Source of the DNA: Deltaproteobacteria bacterium
GTDB taxonomy: Bacteria > Desulfobacterota > GWC2-55-46
Reading direction: 5' to 3'
Length of the DNA: 14,874 bases
Assembly (NCBI GenBank): GCA_016234955.1
Contig: JACRNN010000266.1
Location: forward strand, 1 to 14,874
Shown here: positions 1-6,945 of the stretch, one piece after another
Layout: every line of letters starts with the position of its first letter
How positions within the stretch are numbered: position 1 is the first letter of the stretch
Translations under genes and position numbers: made by a program
Notes under the pieces: generated by a model
The model's input: only the letters and a program-made list of their open reading frames with translations
Told to the model about the DNA's origin: nothing
The model's database searches: none

Positions 1-244
1 GGCGGTTCTGGATAGAGGCTATCATGTACTGGCTCTTCGGCCCGTATGCGCTCGATTGGTGGCGGCTCACGACCTCGGAGTACTTCGAGAGGGCGCCGGG
101 ATAGTCGCCGTCGCCCAGACGCTCCTGCGCCGCCTCGAAGACGGCGCGCGCCTGGTCTCTGGAATGGCACGCGGACAGGAATAACAGGGCCAGCAAGGCG
201 GCCGCAACGGCTGGTCTTCTTATGGGATGGTCTTTTGAGGGCAC
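1..244 (-). CDS. Partial TPR-type lipoprotein (N-terminal part only)
   Basis: The reading frame runs off the left edge, so only about 81 residues are visible. From a GTG start at 244 the protein begins with a lipoprotein signal: positive RR at residues 9-10, a hydrophobic stretch at 12-23 (AVAAALLALLFL), then lipobox LSAC with Cys26 as the expected lipidated residue. The mature part is helical with a TPR-like pattern (ARAVFEAAQERLGDGDYPGA, then SAYGPKSQYMIAS), as in outer-membrane TPR lipoproteins of the BamD/YbgF kind. That would suggest an envelope assembly or scaffolding role, but this is inference from the pattern. The start is uncertain: no good Shine-Dalgarno precedes 244, although the frame stays open up to a stop at 304-302 with no better start codon. 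It follows gyrA in the same direction and may be co-transcribed with it. Confidence 0.65.
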   Translation of the reverse strand, partial: MPSKDHPIRRPAVAAALLALLFLSACHSRDQARAVFEAAQERLGDGDYPGALSKYSEVVSRHQSSAYGPKSQYMIASIQNR

Positions 245-255
245 TTGCGCAATGG

Positions 256-303
256 CCGGCGTCGCCGGTTGAAGCTCCCCTGAGCCCGGGCCGCGGGGAG
301 CTT
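256..303. repeat. Two adjacent palindromes between gyrA and the lipoprotein gene
   Basis: CCGGCG at 256-261 and CGCCGG at 263-268 form a perfect palindrome around one base. Next to it, AAGCTCCCC at 272-280 pairs perfectly with GGGGAGCTT at 295-303 across a 14-base loop. No T-run follows on either strand, so this is not a classic terminator. Bases 276-303 match 3038-3065 at 24 of 28 positions, all four differences being G to A, so it looks like a member of a dispersed REP-like family. Confidence 0.6.
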
Positions 304-340
304 AACAGGTTGCGGAAAGACTATTTTATCCTGTCATTCT

Positions 341-356
341 GAACATGCATGGCGAG
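341..356 (+). repeat. Short dispersed repeat, copy 1 (GAACATGCATRGCGAG)
   Basis: GAACATGCATGGCGAG lies just past the 3' end of gyrA and matches 3017-3032 upstream of gyrA at 15 of 16 bases, in the same orientation. The two copies bracket gyrA. A shorter relative (GCATAGCGAGCG in inverse orientation) lies at about 11274-11285. Confidence 0.5.
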
Positions 357-366
357 GCCCGTGGGC

Positions 367-2811
367 TCACCCCTCGGCCCCGTCCTCCTCGTCTTCCTTT
401 TCCGCTATGGGGGCTATCCCCGTTATCTTCTCATCCGGCTCTATCTCCATGAGGCGGACGCCCTGGGTGTTCCTGCCTATGACGGGGACGCCCTTCATCG
501 CTATCCTTATTATCTTGCCGACCGAGGTCGATATCATCAGCTCATCGGAGTCGGTCACCTTAACGATGCCGGCCACGGGGCCGTTCTTATCGGTTATCTT
601 TATGTTTATAAGTCCGCTCCCTCCCCTGCCCTGGCCCCTGTACTCGGAGAACTCGGTCCTCTTGCCGTACCCCCTCTCGGTCACGGTCAGCACCGTGGCG
701 CCCTCCTCGACCGTCTCCATCGAGACCACGCTGTCGCTCTCCGCGAGCCTTATGGCCTTCACCCCGCGCGCCTGGCGGCCCATCTCCCTGACCTCCTCCT
801 CGTTGAACCTTATGGCCTGGCCCTCCCTCGTGCCGAGGAATATGTCCATCTTGCCGTCGGTGAGGCGCGCGGAGATAAGGCTGTCGCCCGAGTCGAGGTT
901 GACGGCGATTATCCCCCCGGAGCGGATGCTTGAGAACGACATGAGGTCGGTCTTCTTTATCACGCCCATGGAGGTGGCCATGACTATGTTGCGCCCCTCG
1001 ATGAACTCCCTCACTGGCAGGTAGCAGGTTATCTTCTCGTCCTGGGCTATGTTCAGGATATTGACTATCGCCTTGCCCTTGGCGGCCCTCCCGGCCTGCG
1101 GTATGTCGTAGACCTTGAGCGAGTACGCCTTGCCCCTGTCGGTGAAGAACAGTATGTAACTGTGGGTGGATGCGATAAAAAGGTTGCTTACGAAGTCCTC
1201 CTCCCTGGTCGTCATCCCGGTCTTGCCCTTGCCCCCGCGCTTCTGTATCTTGAAGAGGGAGGTGGGGTTCCTCTTGATGTAGCCGCCGCTGCTGATGGTG
1301 ACGGCCATGTCCTCCTCGGCTATGATATCCTCAAGGGTTATCTCGCCGGCGTCCTCCACTATCTGGGTCCTTCTCGCGTCCCCGTAGCGCTCCCTTATTT
1401 CCTTCAGCTCCTCTACGATTATGCCCATGAGCAGGTTTTCGCTCCCGAGGATCTCTTCGAGGGACTTTATGAGCTTCAACACCTCGCGGTGCTCCTCCAG
1501 TATCTTCTCCCTCTCCAGGGCCGTGAGCCTCTGGAGCCTCATCTCGAGTATGGCCTGGGCCTGTATCTCGCTCAGGCCGAAGCCCTTCACGAGCCCGGCC
1601 TTCGCCTCCTGCGGCCCCTTGGACGACCTTATGGTCTTTATCACCGCGTCGAGGTTGTCAAGGGCGGTCTTGAGCCCCTCTAATATATGGGCCCGCTCCC
1701 GCGCCTTCTTCAGGTCGTAGACGGTCCTCCTGGTCACCACCTCTTTCCTGAAGCGCACGAACTCACGCAGCAGCGACGGCAGCGGCAGCACCCTCGGCGC
1801 TCCGTTGACTATGGCGAGGTTTATGATGCCGAAAGAGGTCTTCATCTGGGTATGGTGATAGAGGTTGTTGAGTATCACCTCGGCTATCTCGTCCCTCTTG
1901 AGCTCCACCACTATCCTCATCCCCTCCCTGTCCGACTCGTCGCGCACGTCGGAGATGCCCTCGACCTTCTTGTCCCTTACGAGGTCCGCTATGCTCTCTA
2001 TCAGCCTGGCCTTGTTGACCATGTAGGGTATCTCGGTGATGACGATGGCCTGCCTGTTTGTCCTCGGATTTTTCTCGACCGTGGCCTTTGCCCTGAGCTG
2101 AATGACGCCCCTGCCGGTGGAGTACGCCTCTTTTATGCCCTTTGTCCCGTTTATGAACCCCCCGGTCGGAAAATCCGGGCCTGGGACGAACTTCATGATG
2201 GCCTTGAAGTCCGCCTCCGGGTTCTTTATGATATGGATGATGGCGTCGACGACCTCGGTCAGGTTGTGGGGGGGCATGTTCGTGGCCATGCCCACCGCTA
2301 TGCCCGAAGATCCGTTCACAAGGAGGTTAGGAAAGGCCGCGGGCATCACGACCGGCTCATGCAGGGACTCGTCGTAGTTGGGGACGAAGTTCACGGTCTC
2401 CTTCTCGATGTCCTTCAGAAGCTCGCCCGCGAGCCTGGCCATCCTTATTTCCGTATACCTCATGGCCGCCGGAGGGTCCCCGTCTATCGAGCCGAAGTTT
2501 CCCTGTCCGTCCACGAGCGGATGCCTCAGGGAGAAGTCCTGCACCATCCTGGTGATAGCGTCGTAGACAGCCATATCCCCATGCGGATGGTATTTGCCTA
2601 TGACGTCTCCGACCACGCGGGCGGACTTCTTATAGGGCTTGTTCCACTCGACCCCCATCTCGTGCATCGCGAAGAGTATCCTTCTGTGCACGGGCTTGAG
2701 CCCGTCCCTCACGTCCGGCAGCGCCCTGCCGACTATCACCGACATGGCGTAGTCGAGGTAGGACTTTTTCATCTCGTCTTCTATATAGACCGGTATCTGC
2801 TCCTGTGCCAT
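367..2811 (-). CDS. gyrA: DNA gyrase subunit A
   Basis: GyrA cuts and rejoins DNA in the GyrA2GyrB2 type II topoisomerase that introduces negative supercoils using ATP. The 814-residue product starts at MAQEQIPVYIEDEM. ATG at 2811 follows an AGGGG ribosome site, and the 80 codons in frame upstream do not resemble GyrA. The winged-helix breakage region (about 25-125) contains KYHPHGD (73-79) and the catalytic Tyr119 in AAMRYTEIR. A coiled-coil tower follows (about 365-480), then a beta-pinwheel C-terminal domain opened by a GyrA box QKRGGKG at 523-529, which separates GyrA from ParC. The tail is acidic (KEDEEDGAEG). Length is normal for the short, non-enterobacterial GyrA. Odd point: residue 80, equivalent to E. 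coli Ser83 in the quinolone region, is Met, while the Asp87 equivalent (Asp84) is kept. gyrB is not in the window. Confidence 0.97.
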   Translation of the reverse strand: MAQEQIPVYIEDEMKKSYLDYAMSVIVGRALPDVRDGLKPVHRRILFAMHEMGVEWNKPYKKSARVVGDVIGKYHPHGDMAVYDAITRMVQDFSLRHPLVDGQGNFGSIDGDPPAAMRYTEIRMARLAGELLKDIEKETVNFVPNYDESLHEPVVMPAAFPNLLVNGSSGIAVGMATNMPPHNLTEVVDAIIHIIKNPEADFKAIMKFVPGPDFPTGGFINGTKGIKEAYSTGRGVIQLRAKATVEKNPRTNRQAIVITEIPYMVNKARLIESIADLVRDKKVEGISDVRDESDREGMRIVVELKRDEIAEVILNNLYHHTQMKTSFGIINLAIVNGAPRVLPLPSLLREFVRFRKEVVTRRTVYDLKKARERAHILEGLKTALDNLDAVIKTIRSSKGPQEAKAGLVKGFGLSEIQAQAILEMRLQRLTALEREKILEEHREVLKLIKSLEEILGSENLLMGIIVEELKEIRERYGDARRTQIVEDAGEITLEDIIAEEDMAVTISSGGYIKRNPTSLFKIQKRGGKGKTGMTTREEDFVSNLFIASTHSYILFFTDRGKAYSLKVYDIPQAGRAAKGKAIVNILNIAQDEKITCYLPVREFIEGRNIVMATSMGVIKKTDLMSFSSIRSGGIIAVNLDSGDSLISARLTDGKMDIFLGTREGQAIRFNEEEVREMGRQARGVKAIRLAESDSVVSMETVEEGATVLTVTERGYGKRTEFSEYRGQGRGGSGLINIKITDKNGPVAGIVKVTDSDELMISTSVGKIIRIAMKGVPVIGRNTQGVRLMEIEPDEKITGIAPIAEKEDEEDGAEG

Positions 2812-2979
2812 TTCGCCCCTTTTCCATCCGTCCGTGTCCTTTGCCCCCGTGGGCCGCGCGAATGGGGCCCATACGGACAAAAAACAAGGTTTTTCAATGT
2901 CATACCCACGTAAGCCGCAACGGCGCCCTCTATCTCGCCTATCCCGGGAACCGCCCGGTATATATATGTGCAATAAAAT

Positions 2980-3008
2980 ATGATATTGATGTTTTGGATG
3001 CATGTCAA
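2980..3008 (-). promoter_or_regulatory. Sigma-70 type promoter of gyrA
   Basis: On the minus strand a perfect -35 box TTGACA (3008-3003) is separated by exactly 17 bases from TATCAT (2985-2980), one mismatch from TATAAT. Transcription would start near 2973 and leave a leader of about 160 bases before the gyrA start codon. The spacer and downstream bases are AT-rich against a GC-rich background, which supports the call. Confidence 0.7.
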
Positions 3009-3026
3009 GGTCAAATGAACATGCAT
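2998..3026. promoter_or_regulatory. Possible operator overlapping the gyrA -35 box
   Basis: ATGCATGT at 2998-3005 and ACATGCAT at 3019-3026 are perfect inverted half-sites whose starts are 21 bases apart, about two helical turns. The left half-site overlaps the gyrA -35 box. This arrangement is typical for a dimeric repressor, but the right half is also part of the dispersed repeat at 3017-3032, so chance or repeat origin is possible. Confidence 0.35.
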
Positions 3027-3065
3027 AGCGAGCGCATTCCCCTAAGCCCAAGCCGCGAGGAGCTT
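3017..3065 (+). repeat. Dispersed repeat block upstream of gyrA
   Basis: Two units sit side by side: GAACATGCATAGCGAG at 3017-3032 (15 of 16 identical to 341-356) and 3038-3065 (24 of 28 identical to 276-303). The same two units occur downstream of gyrA but in the opposite order. All differences in the longer unit are G to A, as expected of decaying copies. Confidence 0.55.
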
Positions 3066-3125
3066 CAACCCGGCGGATGGGCGCCCGCGGGGCGGGGGCG
3101 AAAGTTTTGTGGCAGCGTCATTTCC

Positions 3126-3153
3126 TTGATGACTTTTTCTCTATTCTTATGCT
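3126..3153 (+). promoter_or_regulatory. Weak candidate promoter for ppdK
   Basis: TTGATG (3126-3131) and TATGCT (3148-3153) are spaced 16 bases and lie in a short AT-rich patch between GC-rich sequence, pointing towards ppdK. Each box has four of six consensus bases. It would leave a leader of about 135 bases containing the hairpin at 3227-3257. Confidence 0.3.
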
Positions 3154-3226
3154 AAACTTTTGCCTTCCGGTTTTCGGGGCCCTGCAGGACAATCCCGGCC
3201 ATAGGCCTCTCTATCGTCGTCTTTAA

Positions 3227-3257
3227 GTTGAAAAAGCCATGAATGGACTTTTTCAAC
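3227..3257. repeat. Long hairpin in the ppdK leader
   Basis: GTTGAAAAAG at 3227-3236 pairs perfectly with CTTTTTCAAC at 3248-3257. Inside, CCAT (3237-3240) also pairs with ATGG (3243-3246), giving about 14 paired bases around a tiny loop with one bulged A. It ends 36 bases before the ppdK start. No T-run follows, so it is more likely an mRNA structure or protein-binding palindrome than a terminator. Confidence 0.5.
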
Positions 3258-3293
3258 ATCCTATTAGATATAATTCGTGGAGGCTCTCTAATC

Positions 3294-6005
3294 ATGGCAA
3301 AAAAGTTCGTCTACTTCTTCGGCGGCGGCAAGGCGGAAGGCAAGGGAGCGATGAAGGACATCCTCGGGGGCAAGGGGGCGGGGCTTGCCGAGATGACCGA
3401 CATAGGGCTGCCTGTGCCGTCCGGGTTCACCATCACCACCGAGGTCTGCGATTACTACTACAGGAACGGCAGGAAATACCCTAAGGGCTTCGAGGCGGAG
3501 GTGGGCAAGCACCTCGCCAGGCTTGAAAAACTCGTCGGCAAGAAGCTCGGCGACCAGAAAGACCCGCTCCTGGTCTCCGTAAGGTCAGGGGCGGCAAGGT
3601 CCATGCCCGGAATGATGGAGACCGTACTCAACCTCGGATTGAACGACAGGTCTGCGGAGGGGCTCGCCGAAAAGACGAACAACAGGAGGTTCGCCCTCGA
3701 CGCGTACAGGCGCTTCATAATGATGTACGGCTCCACGGCGATGGGCGTGCCCCGCAAGAAGTTCGACGACGAGTTCGACGAGATAAAGGAGAGAAGGACC
3801 AGGGTTCGCCTGAACATAAGGACGCGCCCCGTGCTCGACACCGACGTAAACGAAGAGGAACTCGAATCCCTCATACCGAAGTTCAAGGATATATACAGGG
3901 AACATACCGGCAAGGACTTCCCGCAGGGGCCGCAGGAACAGCTCTGGGGGGCGATAGGCGCGGTCATAGGCTCATGGATGGCCGAGAAGGCCGTGACATA
4001 CAGAAGGGTTGAGAAGATAACCGGGTTGCTCGGCACCGCCGTAAACGTAGTTCAGATGGTCTTCGGCAACAAGGGCGATACCTCCGGCACCGGGGTATGC
4101 TTCACGCGCGACCCCAATACGGGCGAGGACGTCTTCTACGGAGACCTGCTCATGAACGCCCAGGGCGAGGACGTCGTGGCCGGCACGCGCACCCCCATAC
4201 ACTTAAACGACCTTGAGCGTATAATGCCCGACATATACGCCCAGCTATGCAAGGTGAGGAGGAGGCTCGAGAAGCATTACAAGGAGATGCAGGACATAGA
4301 ATTCACCATAGAGGAGAGCAAGCTCTACATACTCCAGTGCAGGACCGGCGAGAGGTCCCCTCTCGCGGCCTTCAGTATAGCGGTGGACATGGTCAAGGAG
4401 CGGCTCATAACGAAGAAGGACGCGCTCATGAGGCTGACCGAGAAGGACATAGAGGGGATCTTCTATCCGGTAATAGACCCGTCCATCCAGCAGAGCGTGC
4501 TTGAAAAAAACCTCTTCGCCGTGGGCATAGCCGCCGTGCCGGGGGCCGCCAGCGGCAACGTCGTCTTCACGGCCAGGGACGCGGAGGCGTGGGCGGCGCA
4601 GGGCAGGAATGTCATCCTGGTGCGCAAGGAGACGAGCCCCGAGGACGTAGGCGGCATGCACGCCGCAAAGGGCATACTTACCGCAAGGGGCGGCAAGACC
4701 TCCCACGCGGCGGTCGTGGCCAGGGGCTGGGGCAAGTGCTGCGTGGTGGGGTGCGAAGACCTCCTGATAGACTATGACGCGAAGACGGTGGCGGTGGGGC
4801 ATGCCGTCCTTAAAGAGGGGGACGAGATCACCATCAACGGCTCAACCGGCGAGGTCTTCACCTCATCGCTCGCCCTCATAAAACCGGAGCTCCCGAACGC
4901 TTACGACACGATCATGAGGTGGGCGGACGAGACCAGGACCCTCAAGGTCCGCACCAACGTCGATACCCCTTATGACGCGCAGAACGCGCTGCGACTGGGC
5001 GCCGAAGGCATCGGCCTGTGCAGGACCGAGCACATGTTCTTCGACACCGACGCCAGAAGGCTTGCCATCCAGAGGATGATACTGGCCGAGGACGACGATA
5101 TAAGGAAAAAATCCCTCGACGAGCTCCTCCCCTTCCAGAGGAAGGACTTCTCCGGCATATTCAGCGTCATGGACGGCAAACCCGTCACCATCCGCCTCAT
5201 AGACCCCCCGCTCCACGAGTTCGTACCGCACACCGAGGACGAGCAGAAGGCCCTGGCCGGCAAGCTCGCGATACCTTTCAACCTGGTCAAGAGAAAGATA
5301 GACAGGCTCCATGAGACGAACCCCATGCTCGGGCACAGGGGAAGCCGCCTTTGCATATCGTACCCGGAGATATTAGAGATGCAGGTAAGGGCGATAATCG
5401 AGGCCGCCTGCGAGAACAGGAAAAAAGGCGTGGACGTCATGGCCGAGATAATGCTCCCACTGATAATCGACGCCAAGGAACTGAAGATACTCGCGGACAG
5501 GACAAGGCGCGTGGCCGACGTCGTAATGGCCGAGCAGGGGACGAAGATAAGATACCTCATCGGGACCATGATAGAGGTGCCGAGGGCGGCGCTCCTCGCG
5601 GACCGGATAGCGGAGGTGGCGGAGTTCTTCTCCTTCGGCACAAACGACCTCACACAGATGACGCTCGGCATATCAAGGGACGACGCCGGGAGGTTCCTGC
5701 CCGACTATGTGGATGAGAAAAAGACCGGGATACTCAAGAGCGACCCGTTCCAATCGCTCGACCAGGAAGGGGTGGGACTGCTGATAAGGGACGCCATAGC
5801 GAAGGGGAGAAAGGTCAAAAAAGATATGAAAATCGGCATCTGCGGCGAGCACGGCGGAGACCCGGCTTCCGTGGAGTTCTGCCACGGAAACGGCTTCAAT
5901 TACGTATCATGCTCGCCTTTCAGGGTGCCGATAGCGAGGCTCTCAGCCGCGCAGGCGGCCCTCAAGACCCCGCGGAAGGGGAAGAAGGCGGGCAGGCGCG
6001 GGTAG
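3294..6005 (+). CDS. ppdK: Pyruvate, phosphate dikinase
   Basis: PPDK interconverts pyruvate + ATP + Pi and phosphoenolpyruvate + AMP + PPi in the cytoplasm. In bacteria it serves gluconeogenesis or PPi-linked glycolysis. The 903-residue product has the full family layout. An ATP-grasp nucleotide domain opens with GGKGAGLAEM (25-34) and carries VSVRSGAARSMPGMMETV (94-111). The central phosphohistidine domain has the catalytic His471 in GGKTSHAAVVARGWGKCCV. The PEP/pyruvate TIM barrel carries LCRTEHMFF (575-583), GHRGSRL (680-686), FGTNDLTQMTLG (781-792) and the catalytic Cys850 in GICGEHGGDP. Thr469, two residues before His471, is where the dual-function regulatory kinase/phosphatase acts in known PPDKs; that regulator is not in the window. 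ATG at 3294 is chosen for its GTGGAGG ribosome site 10 bases upstream; a frame extension to 3243 has none. It is transcribed divergently from gyrA. Confidence 0.97.
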   Translation: MAKKFVYFFGGGKAEGKGAMKDILGGKGAGLAEMTDIGLPVPSGFTITTEVCDYYYRNGRKYPKGFEAEVGKHLARLEKLVGKKLGDQKDPLLVSVRSGAARSMPGMMETVLNLGLNDRSAEGLAEKTNNRRFALDAYRRFIMMYGSTAMGVPRKKFDDEFDEIKERRTRVRLNIRTRPVLDTDVNEEELESLIPKFKDIYREHTGKDFPQGPQEQLWGAIGAVIGSWMAEKAVTYRRVEKITGLLGTAVNVVQMVFGNKGDTSGTGVCFTRDPNTGEDVFYGDLLMNAQGEDVVAGTRTPIHLNDLERIMPDIYAQLCKVRRRLEKHYKEMQDIEFTIEESKLYILQCRTGERSPLAAFSIAVDMVKERLITKKDALMRLTEKDIEGIFYPVIDPSIQQSVLEKNLFAVGIAAVPGAASGNVVFTARDAEAWAAQGRNVILVRKETSPEDVGGMHAAKGILTARGGKTSHAAVVARGWGKCCVVGCEDLLIDYDAKTVAVGHAVLKEGDEITINGSTGEVFTSSLALIKPELPNAYDTIMRWADETRTLKVRTNVDTPYDAQNALRLGAEGIGLCRTEHMFFDTDARRLAIQRMILAEDDDIRKKSLDELLPFQRKDFSGIFSVMDGKPVTIRLIDPPLHEFVPHTEDEQKALAGKLAIPFNLVKRKIDRLHETNPMLGHRGSRLCISYPEILEMQVRAIIEAACENRKKGVDVMAEIMLPLIIDAKELKILADRTRRVADVVMAEQGTKIRYLIGTMIEVPRAALLADRIAEVAEFFSFGTNDLTQMTLGISRDDAGRFLPDYVDEKKTGILKSDPFQSLDQEGVGLLIRDAIAKGRKVKKDMKIGICGEHGGDPASVEFCHGNGFNYVSCSPFRVPIARLSAAQAALKTPRKGKKAGRRG

Positions 6006-6018
6006 GACTACGGGACTG

Positions 6019-6044
6019 CTGGTGGGCTGAAGCCCACCCTACTA
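6019..6044 (+). repeat. REP-like palindrome, family A, copy 1
   Basis: GGTGGGCT (6021-6028) and AGCCCACC (6031-6038) are perfect arms around GA, followed by CTACTA. The same unit with the same flank recurs at 7063-7086 in the same orientation. From memory, palindromes of this GGTGGGCT-AGCCCACC type are widespread dispersed repeats in many bacterial genomes. It marks the left edge of the islet after ppdK and could also help stop ppdK transcripts. Confidence 0.7.
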
Positions 6045-6087
6045 CAAGGCTTATAGAATCAACAAGTTGCAAGATTTTTCGCAGCCT

Positions 6088-6174
6088 GCTGGCGGGTTCA
6101 ATCTTGCAGATTGAACCCTAATGATTCGTGGCTGCCATATCGCAGGGTTCAGGTCGCAAAACCTGAATCCGCCA
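6088..6174. repeat. Pair of related palindromes in inverted orientation
   Basis: Unit 1: GGGTTCAATCT (6094-6104), loop TGC, AGATTGAACCC (6108-6118), perfect. Unit 2: GGGTTCAGGT (6145-6154), six-base loop, ACCTGAATCC (6161-6170), with one G-T pair. Read on the minus strand, unit 2 starts CTGGCGGATTCA, matching CTGGCGGGTTCA at 6089-6100. The two are therefore homologous copies pointing at each other, the layout of a BIME-type REP doublet. The bases between 6175 and 6253 hold only one small perfect hairpin (ACACCCC 6209-6215 with GGGGTGT 6220-6226). Confidence 0.65.
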
Positions 6175-6253
6175 GGAGCATCCTATGGCCCTGACGCACC
6201 AGGAGGAGACACCCCGGTTGGGGTGTACACACCACCTCGACTGAATCTGCCGA

Positions 6254-6318
6254 ACCGCCGTATACGTGACCCGTATGTACGGCGGTGTGGGAGGGGGGAG
6301 GCACCTCCCCATCCCGAT
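6254..6318 (+). mobile_element. Group II intron 3' end remnant (domains V and VI)
   Basis: CCGCCGTAT at 6255-6263 pairs with GTACGGCGG at 6277-6285, including the T-G pair at the inner end. A two-base bulge (AT, 6275-6276) follows on the 3' side, then a short distal stem ACG/CGT with a small loop. This is the hallmark shape of domain V, and the sequence resembles known bacterial group II intron ends. Directly after it GGGA (6289-6292) and GGGGAGG (6295-6301) pair with CCTCCCC (6304-6310) and TCCC (6312-6315). A6311 is left bulged eight bases before a GAT end at 6318, as expected for the domain VI branch point. No reverse transcriptase gene or upstream ribozyme domains are recognisable, so this is a fragment. 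The exact 3' boundary is inferred. Confidence 0.7.
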
Positions 6319-6348
6319 TCAACCTTATAACGTGTGGAGGTAGCTATC

Positions 6349-6897
6349 ATGGCAAAGCGAATATTCGTTGATCACGTTTGGTGTAAAGAAGAAACGGATG
6401 AGATTGGGTCTGACGATGTTTACATTGTCGTCTTTAGAGGCAACACAACACCGCCTTTCTCAAGTAATGTTGCCGTACACGGTCCAGGGGATTTTTGGGA
6501 TGACTTTGACAGCGGTGACGAATGGTCGCAGGACATCCCAGTCGCAAAGTTTTATCCATCCTCCGTGTACGTAGTCATGCTTGTCGAAGAAGACGTCAAT
6601 AGAGATATTTCCGGGTCTGACGTGATTGGAGCCTGGAAGAGTCAAACCGACCTTACCTGGAAGTCAATCATGCTGAGTATGGGAGGTGGTTCTTTAACTG
6701 CCGGACAAAAGGCCAGTGCGGCACAAGGCATTGCAAACACAATGATGGGCCTTTCCTCTATCTACATGGAGTTCCCAAAAGGAAACGATGACATAATCGG
6801 GGCACCGAAACAGATCGTGATCCAAGAAGGGCAGAAGCCTGTTGTGGAATTCAAGGGAGACGGAGGACATTACAAAATCCGATTCAAAGTCGCGTAA
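6349..6897 (+). CDS. Unknown protein with acidic ETDE/GSDD motif, probably acquired
   Basis: I cannot name this 182-residue protein. ATG at 6349 follows a GGAGG site with 8 bases between. There is no signal peptide or membrane helix, so it is probably cytoplasmic. Three acidic patches stand out: CKEETDEIGSDDVY (12-25), VEEDVNRDISGSD (79-91) and KGNDDIIGAP (144-153). Between them lie beta-like stretches (VYIVVFRG, SSVYVVMLVE, VVEFKGDGGHYKIRFKV) and a Gly/Ala-rich part (110-134). This suggests a compact beta-sandwich, possibly binding calcium through the acidic loops, but that is inference. I have an impression that similar ETDE-x-GxD proteins occur as scattered hypothetical genes. Composition differs from the neighbours: the first full 60-base stretch (6361-6420) has 24 G/C, and only 2 of 14 Ile codons are ATA, the favourite of neighbouring genes. 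It stands alone between an intron remnant and repeats, which suggests transfer. Confidence 0.8.
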   Translation: MAKRIFVDHVWCKEETDEIGSDDVYIVVFRGNTTPPFSSNVAVHGPGDFWDDFDSGDEWSQDIPVAKFYPSSVYVVMLVEEDVNRDISGSDVIGAWKSQTDLTWKSIMLSMGGGSLTAGQKASAAQGIANTMMGLSSIYMEFPKGNDDIIGAPKQIVIQEGQKPVVEFKGDGGHYKIRFKVA

Positions 6898-6917
6898 CCA
6901 GCCGCCAAGGCCATACA

Positions 6918-6945
6918 TAGGATGCGCTGAGGAACGAAGCGCATC
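6918..6945 (+). repeat. REP-like palindrome, family B
   Basis: TAG followed by GATGCGCT (6921-6928) and AGCGCATC (6938-6945), perfect arms around a nine-base loop. From memory this TAGGATGCGCT palindrome is another dispersed type seen in many genomes. It starts 20 bases after the unknown gene and could work as its transcript end, although no T-run follows. The gene-free stretch 6898-7331 otherwise holds the two features listed next, a small hairpin at 7162-7175 (CGGCG-TGGA-CGCCG) and AT-rich sequence before smc; I see no gene in it. Confidence 0.55.

Noticed and set aside
367..2811. ParC (topoisomerase IV) instead of GyrA
   Set aside because: The GyrA box QKRGGKG and a complete beta-pinwheel with acidic tail are present, which favours gyrase.
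349..2913. Long plus-strand open frames across gyrA (such as 349-933 and 1687-2913)
   Set aside because: They lie antisense to a clear gyrA and their translations are rich in His, Arg, Leu and Pro with no family signal; GC-rich coding DNA produces such shadows.
2812..3051. 80-codon N-terminal extension of gyrA
   Set aside because: It does not resemble GyrA, crosses the gyrA promoter, and the start at 2811 has a ribosome site and the normal family N-terminus.
3269..3274. Perfect TATAAT before ppdK
   Set aside because: No -35 box at 16-18 bases, and a start near 3281 would leave the ribosome site at the very tip of the transcript; probably chance.
3243..3293. 17-codon extension of ppdK
   Set aside because: It lies in the leader hairpin, has no ribosome site, and MAKKFVYFFGGG at 3294 is a normal PPDK start.
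6094..6118. T-arm-like GGTTCAATC as part of a tRNA
   Set aside because: No acceptor stem, D-arm or anticodon arm around it; it is better explained as a palindromic repeat paired with 6145-6170.
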